45,220 bases of DNA from Ligilactobacillus salitolerans (GTDB lineage: Bacteria; Bacillota; Bacilli; Lactobacillales; Lactobacillaceae), in assembly GCF_003864415.1 (NCBI RefSeq), contig NZ_BFFP01000017.1:1-45220 (forward strand). Direction: 5' to 3'. Below, in pieces: positions 20,760 through 27,929 of the stretch. The notes beneath the pieces were generated by a model. It saw nothing but the letters and a program-made list of their open reading frames with translations, was not told the origin of the DNA and did not search any database. Each line of letters opens with the position of its first letter. Positions within the stretch are counted from its first letter, which is position 1. The position numbers and the translations under genes are program-made.

Positions 20760-20788
20760 TTGAAGCCTTGGTATGACAACGATATACT
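20704..20788 (+). promoter_or_regulatory. Promoter of the first CrtC-like gene with direct repeats
   Basis: TTGAAG (20760-20765) and TATACT (20783-20788) are 17 bases apart. The spacer is occupied by CCTTGGTATGACAACG (20766-20781). Its near-copy CCTTGGTATGTTAACG lies 62 bases upstream (20704-20719). One copy inside the promoter and one about six helical turns upstream is a plausible arrangement for a regulator that loops or bends DNA. Confidence 0.5.
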
Positions 20789-20835
20789 TGCGATATGAAA
20801 TGGAATTTAATCAAAGCTAAAAGGAGTGTTTTCAA

Positions 20836-21933
20836 ATGGCAAAGGCACGTTTGATGGATCAACCAGCGGATTACGCAAAGTTAGGGATCGACCCGACGAA
20901 AGTTCAAAAATGGGAAGATGGCCGTCGTGATACGGATACCCCAGGGACTTCGGAAGTCTGGTATTTTGATGCAATTTTAGATGATGGCAGCAAGGTCGTT
21001 TTGTATTTCCATCCGAAATCACCATACAAGCTGCAAGAAAAAGGTGATTTCCCAGATATCGGGATCCACATCACAGATCCAGATGGCAAGACTTATGGGC
21101 AGCAGATCATCGAATATCCGGCAGATGAAGCAAGCTTTAGCAAGGAGCAATGTGACGTTAAAGTTGGCCCTCACAGTGTAGTCGGCGATTTTAAAGACTA
21201 TGAGATCCATATCGACCCGGTCGCAGAGGTTGCGGCTGACTTGCACTTCCACGCCTTAGTTAAACCTTTCCGGCAAGGAAACAGTGCCGTAATCGCTTTG
21301 GGTGATAACGATGAGTATCATTATACCGATTTGAGTGTGGTTAAAAACCAAGTCACGGGGACTCTGACTTATAACGGTGAAAAGCATGAAGTTACCGGTT
21401 TGGGCTATCATGATCATCAGTGGCTCAACATTTCACCGATCGTAGCTTGGCATCACTGGCTGTGGGGTCATTTGTACACGGAAAACTATACTGTTTTGAT
21501 CTATGACTTTGTAGCTGCTGCACAATTTGACTTCACGCCGGTACCGTTCTTTGGTGTGATGGATAACAAGACTGGCGAAGTGATCTTCCAGACAGATGGC
21601 CATTATACTTTGGAAACTGAACTGGAAGTACAGCCAGCCATCAAGAAAGGTTTCCCGAAGAAGTCGGCTTATACCTTTACCAATGCTGACGGAACTTCTG
21701 TTAAATTCAATACAGAATGGGAGCAGGAATTAGAAGTTCGCGATATGTATTGGAAAGCACCTGATCAGGTTAAAGCACAATATGATCAGATGGGGATCCA
21801 GCCTGGCTATATGCGTTACTTCGCTAACGGAACATTGTCATTTGAAAAAGATGGCGAGACGGTCACAGAATCTGGCGAAATGATTTACGAATATAATTAC
21901 GGCGGCAAAGAAGATCCACGTGCCCACGTTTAA
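20836..21933 (+). CDS. CrtC-like lipocalin-fold protein (carotenoid 1,2-hydratase family), copy 1
   Basis: This 365-residue protein matches the two-domain lipocalin-like CrtC/AttH family. The N-terminal pattern VWYFDAILDDGSKVVLYF lies at about 40-57, and the second-domain pattern GLGYHDHQW, followed by HHWLWGHLYTENYTV, at about 195-222. CrtC adds water to the terminal double bond of acyclic carotenoids. The same fold also includes fungal pericyclases, so the reaction is not proven. There is no signal peptide. It starts MAKARLMDQPADYAK, like its neighbour at 23672 (MAQRARLGDTDADFEK), and the two are tandem paralogues. It has its own promoter and terminator. AAAGGAG precedes the ATG. Confidence 0.72.
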   Translation: MAKARLMDQPADYAKLGIDPTKVQKWEDGRRDTDTPGTSEVWYFDAILDDGSKVVLYFHPKSPYKLQEKGDFPDIGIHITDPDGKTYGQQIIEYPADEASFSKEQCDVKVGPHSVVGDFKDYEIHIDPVAEVAADLHFHALVKPFRQGNSAVIALGDNDEYHYTDLSVVKNQVTGTLTYNGEKHEVTGLGYHDHQWLNISPIVAWHHWLWGHLYTENYTVLIYDFVAAAQFDFTPVPFFGVMDNKTGEVIFQTDGHYTLETELEVQPAIKKGFPKKSAYTFTNADGTSVKFNTEWEQELEVRDMYWKAPDQVKAQYDQMGIQPGYMRYFANGTLSFEKDGETVTESGEMIYEYNYGGKEDPRAHV

Positions 21934-21941
21934 TAATCTGA

Positions 21942-21980
21942 AAATAGTGTTACTGGCAAAAAGCTGGAGCACTATTTTTT
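21942..21980 (+). terminator. Terminator after CrtC-like copy 1
   Basis: AAATAGTG (21942-21949) pairs with CACTATTT (21970-21977), and T residues run on to 21980. The large loop can form a smaller inner stem. Confidence 0.75.
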
Positions 21981-22064
21981 TAAAAAATTATTATTTGTTA
22001 TTTGCGATTGGAGCAAGTTAAGCTAGAGTTAACTGAGCAAATAAAAACAAGGCGGGTGGACACA

Positions 22065-22140
22065 GTGTCAGAATTACAGATCCAAACTATTATTAACGGC
22101 CGTGAGTATCAGACAGAGGAATTGGACGAGCTTTATTTAG
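22065..22140 (+). pseudogene. 5' remnant of a gene related to the 282-aa protein at 28615
   Basis: From the GTG at 22065 about 25 codons read SELQIQTIINGREYQTEEL and on to LYLVF before entering the insertion element. They resemble the start of the 282-residue protein at 28615 (SDYEIKFTVDGREVTQQEI): S, I, G-R-E and E are kept at matching spacing. No continuation exists beyond the right end of the element, where only about 45 bases precede the next gene. The remnant is therefore truncated as well as interrupted. The homology rests on a short stretch and is tentative. Confidence 0.45.
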
Positions 22141-22276
22141 TTTTCGGCGAAAGACCCTCGACTTTAGTCGGGGGGTGGATAGCCGTAGTGTGCTTGCACG
22201 CTAATTTCACAAAAAATAGTTAGAACTTGCTTTGAACTGACAGTGTGCTATCTTAAATTAAAAGGTTGTGAAATCA

Positions 22277-23491
22277 ATGACTTTGAAAGCTTTTAAAGTG
22301 CGCCTATATCCAAATCAAAAGCAAATTAAGCAAATTAAACAGACCTTTGGTTCAACTCGTTTTGTGTGGAATCAAATGTTAGCTATGCAAAGTGCTCGCC
22401 ACAAAAACAACTCTCATGCTAGGTATCAAAATGAGTTTGCTATGAATAACCTGCTGAAAGCACTCAAGACAGATTATCCGTGGTTAAAAGACGTGGACGC
22501 TACCGCCCTGCAAGCAACCAACGGAAATTTGCACGACGCTTTTCAGCGTTTCTTCAACAAGGAACTAAGTAATGGCTATCCACGCTTTAAAAGCAAGAAA
22601 GACTACGCACAAAGCTACACTTCTAAAGCGGTTAATCAGAATATCAAAGTCATTGATGACCACCACTTGAAGCTGCCTAAATTAGGTCAAGTCTATTTCC
22701 GTGCCGGGCGTATTTTGACCGGCAAAGTTAGACGGGCAACCGTCCGGATCAACTCGCAAGGTCAATATTACGCCACAATTTTGATTGAGGGCGAAAAACA
22801 AGCTCTCAAACCAAAAACAAAGCAGTCTGTCGGTATTGACCTTGGTTTAGATAGCCTCATGATTTTGTCCAACGGTCAGAAAGTCAACATGGTACATTTT
22901 GACACTGATGCAAGAAAACAGATTAGAGTGTGGGAACGCAAGATGGCACGTCGCCGACGAAATGCACTCAAGGAAATTGCCTTTGATAAGCACGACAAAG
23001 TGCTGTTCCCACGCACTAGCTTACGTCAGTTTCCACGTTACCAGCAGGCACGACGAACGGTGGCAAAACTCAAACGGCAGGTCAGTGATCGTCGAAACGA
23101 TAAACTGCAAAAGCTGACCACGCAATTAGTCCAAGATTTCGACGTGATTGTCGTGGAAAAACTCAATACGCAGGGTATGTTGAAAAACCACCACCTTGCC
23201 CGTGCAATTTCCAACGCTGGTTGGGGAAACTTAGTTACCATGTTGCAATATAAGTGCGACTGGTACGGCAAGCAACTGATTTTTGTTGACCCGAAATACA
23301 CCAGCAGGATATGCAGTGTTTGTGGGCAGAAAAACCACCAATTTGACGGTCTAAGTCAGCATGAATGGTTAGCCGTCCGTGAGTGGCAATGCCCGACTTG
23401 CGGCACTCACTTAGACCGTGACATTAATGCTAGTCAGAATATCCTCCAACGTGGACTAGCGCAAATCACACCAATTAAAGCACTAGTCTAA
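22277..23491 (+). CDS. tnpB: TnpB RNA-guided endonuclease (IS605 OrfB)
   Basis: This is a 404-residue TnpB with the N-terminal helix-turn-helix region (LKAFKVRLYPNQKQIKQI), a RuvC-like core and a zinc ribbon. Counted from a GTG nine bases further upstream, RuvC acidic residues are intact: Asp191 in GIDLGLDS, Glu297 in VVEKLN and Asp383/385 in HLDRDINAS. The zinc cysteines are CSVC (349, 352) and CPTC (375, 378). TnpB uses a guide RNA from the element's right end to cut DNA next to a short motif. ATG 22277 is preferred, as AAAGG then lies at usable distance. Isoleucine after a G-ending codon is ATT five times and ATC once, the reverse of the host pattern, which marks recent acquisition. Confidence 0.92.
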   Translation: MTLKAFKVRLYPNQKQIKQIKQTFGSTRFVWNQMLAMQSARHKNNSHARYQNEFAMNNLLKALKTDYPWLKDVDATALQATNGNLHDAFQRFFNKELSNGYPRFKSKKDYAQSYTSKAVNQNIKVIDDHHLKLPKLGQVYFRAGRILTGKVRRATVRINSQGQYYATILIEGEKQALKPKTKQSVGIDLGLDSLMILSNGQKVNMVHFDTDARKQIRVWERKMARRRRNALKEIAFDKHDKVLFPRTSLRQFPRYQQARRTVAKLKRQVSDRRNDKLQKLTTQLVQDFDVIVVEKLNTQGMLKNHHLARAISNAGWGNLVTMLQYKCDWYGKQLIFVDPKYTSRICSVCGQKNHQFDGLSQHEWLAVREWQCPTCGTHLDRDINASQNILQRGLAQITPIKALV

Positions 23492-23624
23492 ACTAGTTAT
23501 TGTAAAAAATAAGGCATGGAACGTGCCGTGGTAAATAGCAGTGACCGCTATCTTTTTAGAGAAATCTAACTGACAAGTTTACTGTGTTCCCAGAATCCAC
23601 CCTTTTTAAAGGGTGGTAGTTCAA
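23492..23624 (+). ncRNA. Probable TnpB guide RNA (omega/reRNA) scaffold
   Basis: The segment between the tnpB stop and the right end of the element can fold into several stems: GGCA/TGCC near 23512-23526, ATAGC/GCTAT near 23535-23551, and the terminal 9-bp CCACCCTTT/AAAGGGTGG stem at 23597-23616. In characterised TnpB systems the guide RNA spans the 3' end of tnpB and the right end, with the guide taken from the flanking DNA. Here that would begin at about 23621-23626. The start of the RNA may lie inside tnpB. The role is inferred from the family. Confidence 0.6.
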
Positions 23625-23671
23625 TGTATAGTCATTAACAAGAAAAGTCAAATAGCGAAAGGATGATTTTA

Positions 23672-24748
23672 ATGGCACAAAGAGCACGTCTCGGCGATAC
23701 GGATGCTGATTTTGAGAAGTATCATACAAAGAAAAATGAAGTTGAGCAATGGGAAGACGGCATGCGGATCGATCCTGCCGGTGAAAATTACGAGTGGTGG
23801 TATTTCGACGCAAACTTAGCAGACGGGTCGCAGCTGGTGATTACTTTCTACGCCAAATCAGCAGTTGATCCTTCCAGCGGACTCAAGCCGATGATCGATG
23901 TTGATTTGACGCGGCCAGACGGAACGGTGATCAGTGATAAACTAAGCTTTGCTCCGGAAGAATTCAGTGCGTCAAAAGAAAAATGTGATGTCAAGGTGGG
24001 GGACAACTACTTTAGAGGAGATCTCAACCATTATGAAATTGGTGTTAATTCTCCCAAAATCAAAGTCCAGCTTTCCTCAGACAACGTGACTCCTGCTTGG
24101 CGTCGGACTGTTGCAATTTTCTTTGGCAATGACGATGAAGGCAACTTTGGCTGGCTGCCATCTACTCCACGCGGGGAAGTCGCAGTAAAAATCGAGGTCA
24201 ATGGACAAAAAGAAGAGCTCAAGGGCGATTGCTATCACGACCATAACTGGGGCAACGTGGCTTTGCTCAAGGTTATGCACCATTGGTATTGGGGTCGCGC
24301 TAACTTAGGCGACTACACGGTCATTGATAGTTATATGACCGCCGAAAAGAAATACGGCTATCAGAAACTGCCAGTGTTCTTATTGGCTAAAAAAGGCGAG
24401 ATCTTGGCTGATGACCCGCAATACTTGACGTATTCTGAAAAAGATAAAGATTATGATGGGCATACGCAAAAACCGTTCCACAACGAAGTCGTTTATGACT
24501 ATAATGACGGTCAAAACCATTATCGGATCTCTTATTTACGTGAAAAGACGATCACTAAAGATCGCATGATCGAGCAGATCGAAGGTCCGAAGAAGTTTGC
24601 TGCGAAGTTTATGGGTTTTGACGGTGCTTACCTGCGCTTCTCAGGGAAAGTCAGATTAGAGATCTTTGCTGGCGACGAAGTAGTTGAAAAGCATGAAAGC
24701 CAAGGCTTGTGGGAAGAAATGTACTTTGGCAAAACGCTGGATGTCTAA
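23672..24748 (+). CDS. CrtC-like lipocalin-fold protein (carotenoid 1,2-hydratase family), copy 2
   Basis: This 358-residue paralogue of the protein at 20836 has the stronger family match. It contains YEWWYFDANLADGSQLVITFY near residues 38-58 (quoted here only as WWYFDANLADGSQ), then GDCYHDHNWGN and HHWYWGRANLGDYTVIDSY near 190-220. The Tyr-His-Asp-His and Trp residues that recur in CrtC proteins are kept in both copies. It has no signal peptide. GAAAGG precedes the ATG at 23672; an in-frame ATG at 23663 overlaps that region. The IS element ends only about 45 bases upstream, so the original promoter may have been displaced. The CruF-like gene follows after about 60 bases without a terminator. 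Confidence 0.75.
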   Translation: MAQRARLGDTDADFEKYHTKKNEVEQWEDGMRIDPAGENYEWWYFDANLADGSQLVITFYAKSAVDPSSGLKPMIDVDLTRPDGTVISDKLSFAPEEFSASKEKCDVKVGDNYFRGDLNHYEIGVNSPKIKVQLSSDNVTPAWRRTVAIFFGNDDEGNFGWLPSTPRGEVAVKIEVNGQKEELKGDCYHDHNWGNVALLKVMHHWYWGRANLGDYTVIDSYMTAEKKYGYQKLPVFLLAKKGEILADDPQYLTYSEKDKDYDGHTQKPFHNEVVYDYNDGQNHYRISYLREKTITKDRMIEQIEGPKKFAAKFMGFDGAYLRFSGKVRLEIFAGDEVVEKHESQGLWEEMYFGKTLDV

Positions 24749-24809
24749 CTCTAAAGCACTCTGATACGGGGTTGCTAGGGCGAGTGGGGGACAAAAAATT
24801 CTCGGGGAG

Positions 24810-25736
24810 ATGGATTTTTTGTCAGCAATGCAATTAGCCAGAACGGTTGAAGTCGTCTTTTATGTTGTATATTTAGCGGCGGCCTTGGTTCTGGTGAAAA
24901 ACAAACGAGTCGAGCAGTTATTTCAGCTAATTACCTGCTCTTTACTGGGTGTCTCGTTAGAACTATTTAGTGTCAACATTTTTAAGACATACCACTATTA
25001 TCCGCATTTCTTCGTAAATTTGGGTGATGCCGCGGCACTTAAGAGTTGTCCTTTATGGGTCGGTTTAGGCTGGGGGCTCTTGATGCCTCTAGCAATTGTC
25101 GCCGGCAAGAAATTGAGTAAAAAGCCCATTGTAGTGGGACTTGTTGCTTATGTAATCGTAATTGGCTGGGACCTGATCTGGGATGTGATCGCGATCCGCA
25201 CGAGTGGCGGGTTGTGGGTCTGGCGGGGAACATCTGTCAGTCTCACGATCAACCTGGCTAGTCTCTACGGCATTCCGTGGATGAACTATCTTGGTTACTC
25301 AGCGGCGATCGTGCCGTTAACAATGATTATGGCTTTCAATGATCGCAAGTTCGCAGCGCAAGCCAATAACGTCCGCCGTTTCTGGTTTGCCATACTCAAT
25401 TACCTCGAAGGGCTGGTGAGTTTCATTGTTGTGGTCGGGATTTTCGCTGTGATCTACAATTTTGTACCGGCATTTGCGGTGACAGCCTTCCTGTTACTAT
25501 TTGGGGGAACCTTGATCTATATGCTGGTTGAACTTTTTGCTAAACACCGATTTAATTTCTTGGGTCAGTTCGACTGGGCGATTATCTTAGAGTTTGGCCT
25601 GAGCTATCTTGTTTCATTGTTTATGGGATTTTATCTTGGTTTGTTCCAAGATAAACCATGGCTAGTGGTCGTGCATATCTTTTTGATGCTGGTGACCCTT
25701 GCTTTTGGGGTGCTTACTCCTAAAAAAGTACGCTGA
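24810..25736 (+). CDS. CruF-like (DUF422) polytopic membrane protein
   Basis: This 308-residue protein has about eight membrane helices. Its middle resembles the carotenoid biosynthesis family DUF422 that includes CruF, a membrane carotenoid 1',2'-hydratase. The evidence is CPLWVGLGWGLLMPLAIV, then GWDLIWDVIAIRTSGGLWVW and YGIPWMNYLGYS, matching the family's W-D-L-x-x-D, W-x-W and Y-G-[IV]-P-x-x-N-x-x-G-[WY] pattern. Sitting directly behind a CrtC-like gene, it forms a pair of two unrelated families that act on the same chemistry. A TTG at 24819 is a possible start, since GGGGAG lies nine bases before it but only one base before ATG 24810. The substrate in this organism is unknown. Confidence 0.68.
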   Translation: MDFLSAMQLARTVEVVFYVVYLAAALVLVKNKRVEQLFQLITCSLLGVSLELFSVNIFKTYHYYPHFFVNLGDAAALKSCPLWVGLGWGLLMPLAIVAGKKLSKKPIVVGLVAYVIVIGWDLIWDVIAIRTSGGLWVWRGTSVSLTINLASLYGIPWMNYLGYSAAIVPLTMIMAFNDRKFAAQANNVRRFWFAILNYLEGLVSFIVVVGIFAVIYNFVPAFAVTAFLLLFGGTLIYMLVELFAKHRFNFLGQFDWAIILEFGLSYLVSLFMGFYLGLFQDKPWLVVVHIFLMLVTLAFGVLTPKKVR

Positions 25737-25780
25737 TTATTTTGGAAAACGGGGTCTAGAAAAACGTTCATAGGCCTGAC

Positions 25781-25828
25781 AAAAACACCACCCAATTTCT
25801 GTTATGAAAAGTGGGTGGTGTTTTTTTC
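25781..25828 (+). terminator. Terminator after the CruF-like gene
   Basis: ACACCACCC (about 25785-25793) pairs with GGGTGGTGT (25813-25821) and is followed by a run of seven T. Confidence 0.9.
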
Positions 25829-25835
25829 CTAATAC

Positions 25836-25964
25836 AGCGTTTGACTTTGCTCCAGACCGAAGCAGTTTGGCTTAAAGAAGGGCAGACTTTGCTCCAGATC
25901 GAAGCAGTTTGGCTTAAAGATGGACAAAGTTTGCTCCACATCAAAACAATCTGGAGCAAACTTT
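25836..25964. repeat. 42-bp tandem repeat array E (3 units)
   Basis: GCTCCA anchors occur at 25849, 25891 and 25933, exactly 42 bases apart. The unit shares GACTTTGCTCCAGA and CAGTTTGG.TTAA with array A, 24 kb away, so the two belong to one family. The third unit ends in a perfect 13-bp inverted repeat: AAAGTTTGCTCCA (25926-25938) with TGGAGCAAACTTT (25952-25964) around 13 bases. The array lies between convergent genes. Confidence 0.9.
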
Positions 25965-26031
25965 GCCCGTGACCTCTGCTAGATCGTCAATCAACTGCTT
26001 TTGTTTTGCTCCAACATCGTTTTTTGGAAAA

Positions 26032-27027
26032 TTATTCACTGAAGTCGACCTTAAGTGCTACTTTACCTTGGGCGTGTTGCTTGACCAGGTAGTTCAAGGC
26101 GTCTGGGATCTCGTTGATGCTGTATGCATGATCAATGTGGGGAACTACTTTGCCATTTGCCGCGAGTTTCAAAACTTTTTGCATTGTTTCTTTTTTATCC
26201 ACAAAAGGATAGGCTGCGCCAGTGATCTTTGGATGTGTGACATCCCCAAACACCAGACCGGCTGCGCCTTCAATGTCTTGCCGGGCTTTACCGCCGACCA
26301 AAACATAGGTGCCGTTTTCTTGCAGCAGGCTGCGATACTTGCTTAAAGGCTGATAGCCGTTGATAGCGATGATCGCGTCGTATTTTTGCGGATGATCAGC
26401 GATGTCTTCTTGCGTGTAATCGATCATGTGGTCTGCACCAAGTTTGCGCGCTAAACTTGCATTGCGGGTGCTGCAGACTGCAGTGACCTCAGCTTGAAAA
26501 GCCTTGGCGATCTGCAAAGCAAAGTGCCCCACGCCACCGGAAGCTCCATTGATGAGAACCTTAGCACCGACCCAGCGGACAGCTTTTTTGACCGCAGAGT
26601 AGGCAGTTACGGCATCAATTGGCAAGGCTGCACTTTGTTCAAAGGAAAAATCAGCTGGGGCGGGGAAAAGCGCATTCTCGTTAATTACCAAATATTCTGT
26701 CCAAGCCCCTTTGAAATTGATCCCGCAAACATGTTGTCCGACAGAAAATTTAGTCACGTCGGCACCGACTTCAGTTACGATCCCGGCAAATTCCGAGCCG
26801 CCAACGCGGGCGGGAAGAAATGAGAGCCCTTTGTTGAGATACTGAACTGCTAGTGGCAAAGATGGTTCTTTGAGTGGTTTGGTAAACAAAATATAATCGG
26901 CAATATTGAAAGTTGAAGCTTTGACCTGAACTAAAACTTGGTCGGATTTGATGGTCGGCTGCTTTAAGTCGTCCACTTTTTCCAAAACGTCAGTCTTACC
27001 ATAGCCGTTGATCACGATTCCTTGCAT
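26032..27027 (-). CDS. Medium-chain dehydrogenase/reductase, quinone-oxidoreductase-like
   Basis: This 331-residue MDR-superfamily protein has a GroES-like N-terminal domain and a Rossmann domain with ASGGVGHFALQIAKAF near 160-175 for NAD(P)H binding. The structural and catalytic zinc ligands of alcohol dehydrogenases are missing, so a zinc-free reductase of the QOR/enone reductase type is more likely than an alcohol dehydrogenase. The substrate is unknown. The ATG is preceded by AAAGGAG. It is a single gene, read towards array E, divergent from the pRiA4b-like gene. Confidence 0.82.
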   Translation of the reverse strand: MQGIVINGYGKTDVLEKVDDLKQPTIKSDQVLVQVKASTFNIADYILFTKPLKEPSLPLAVQYLNKGLSFLPARVGGSEFAGIVTEVGADVTKFSVGQHVCGINFKGAWTEYLVINENALFPAPADFSFEQSAALPIDAVTAYSAVKKAVRWVGAKVLINGASGGVGHFALQIAKAFQAEVTAVCSTRNASLARKLGADHMIDYTQEDIADHPQKYDAIIAINGYQPLSKYRSLLQENGTYVLVGGKARQDIEGAAGLVFGDVTHPKITGAAYPFVDKKETMQKVLKLAANGKVVPHIDHAYSINEIPDALNYLVKQHAQGKVALKVDFSE

Positions 27028-27066
27028 AAAAAAGCTCCTTTCATTGGTTCACGACTTTAGTTTTAT

Positions 27067-27100
27067 CTTATCATTGATGATTGCGCCTTCAAACTAAAGA
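27067..27100 (-). promoter_or_regulatory. Promoter of the MDR dehydrogenase gene
   Basis: On the minus strand TTGAAG and TAAGAT are separated by 16 bases, some 40-60 bases before the start codon. No operator-like palindrome is evident. Confidence 0.4.
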
Positions 27101-27102
27101 AA

Positions 27103-27130
27103 TTTGTTTTTCAATATGGTAAAGTACAAT
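27103..27130 (+). promoter_or_regulatory. Promoter of the pRiA4b-like gene
   Basis: TACAAT (27125-27130) is the -10; TTTGTT 16 bases upstream is a fair -35. The leader is about 25 nt and contains GAGGAG ahead of the ATG. Confidence 0.45.
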
Positions 27131-27159
27131 CAATCAAGAAACTTGAGGAGCGACTTGGA

Positions 27160-27912
27160 ATGGCAGAACATAATGTTTACCGCTTTTATGCTGAATTGGC
27201 GGACTATGAGCCTAAGAATTGGTGGCGCTTTGAGATCAATGGTGAGAAAACAATGGCGGAACTCGCCTACAGTATTCTGTTAATGTTTGAGATGCAGGCC
27301 AGCCACCTATTTTCACTGACTGACTACAGAAGAGAAACATTCAAAGAATGGGCAAAAGCAGAATTGGGTGAAGAAAATAGTGCTGCCAGTGATTATTTGG
27401 CAAATTTGAAAAACACGCATTATGAAATTGCTTTTGATGATGTTTATCTCCAAGAAAACGAAGAATTGGTTAAACCAGATGAGGTGACGCTTAATCAGGA
27501 GCTGGGAGGTTTTACTTCAAGACTAGAACTGGCATATGACTACGGAGATGATTGGAAAGTTGAGCTTTATCTCGAAGACAGCACAAAAAAGCAAATCTCA
27601 CTGAAGGATGTCCCGCGTGTCATAGAAGGCGAAGGTTTTGGCATCATTGAAGACGTGGGCGGTGTGACCGGTTTACGGCAATTAGCTCAAATCCTCAAGC
27701 AAGGGCACGGCGCGGAATATGATGACATGGCTCGCTGGTTAGACAGTACGACCTTGGATCTGCAGAGTTTTGACCAAGAAGACATGAATTTCCGCCTAAA
27801 AAAGTTGGTGCGCGTCTACCGTGAAGCATACGAAGACGGTTTGGAACCGACCGCACGGTCCTACAAGCTTCTAACTCGCGACTACCTCGGCAAAGGTTCA
27901 CGCGGATATTGA
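27160..27912 (+). CDS. Plasmid pRiA4b ORF-3-like protein
   Basis: This 250-residue protein carries the pRiA4b ORF-3 pattern: LAYSILLMFEMQASHLFSL in the first quarter, AYDYGDDWKVELYLE in the middle and GEGFGIIEDVGGVTGL towards the end. The family is often labelled 'IS1096 element passenger TnpR', but it is not itself evidence of a transposon, and none is seen around it. The molecular function is unknown. The gene has its own promoter and converges with the TetR gene, leaving only 17 bases between the stops. Confidence 0.8.
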   Translation: MAEHNVYRFYAELADYEPKNWWRFEINGEKTMAELAYSILLMFEMQASHLFSLTDYRRETFKEWAKAELGEENSAASDYLANLKNTHYEIAFDDVYLQENEELVKPDEVTLNQELGGFTSRLELAYDYGDDWKVELYLEDSTKKQISLKDVPRVIEGEGFGIIEDVGGVTGLRQLAQILKQGHGAEYDDMARWLDSTTLDLQSFDQEDMNFRLKKLVRVYREAYEDGLEPTARSYKLLTRDYLGKGSRGY

Positions 27913-27929
27913 GATGACCTGCCCATCAG

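Larger units (their letters stand above)
22141..23624 (+). mobile_element. IS200/IS605-family element (IS1341 type) with tnpB only
   Basis: The element is about 1.48 kb and holds a single gene, tnpB. Its left end has a subterminal hairpin, CCCTCGAC-TTTA-GTCGGGGG (22155-22174), with a second hairpin AGTGTGC/GCACGCT near 22187-22202. Its right end has CCACCCTTT-TT-AAAGGGTGG (23597-23616) followed by TAGTTCAAT. Such hairpins and the absence of terminal inverted repeats or target duplication are usual for this family. The tyrosine transposase tnpA is missing, so movement would need one in trans. Exact ends are not provable here: the left border is near 22135-22145 after a TTTAT/TTTAG motif, the right near 23620-23625. 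Confidence 0.8.

Noticed and set aside
26032-27027. Zinc-dependent alcohol dehydrogenase
   Set aside because: The cysteine and histidine zinc ligands of that group are missing; only the general MDR fold is supported.
27160-27912. Transposon passenger or TnpR resolvase, as the family label suggests
   Set aside because: The label is a naming relic. No resolvase motif, transposase or inverted repeats surround the gene.
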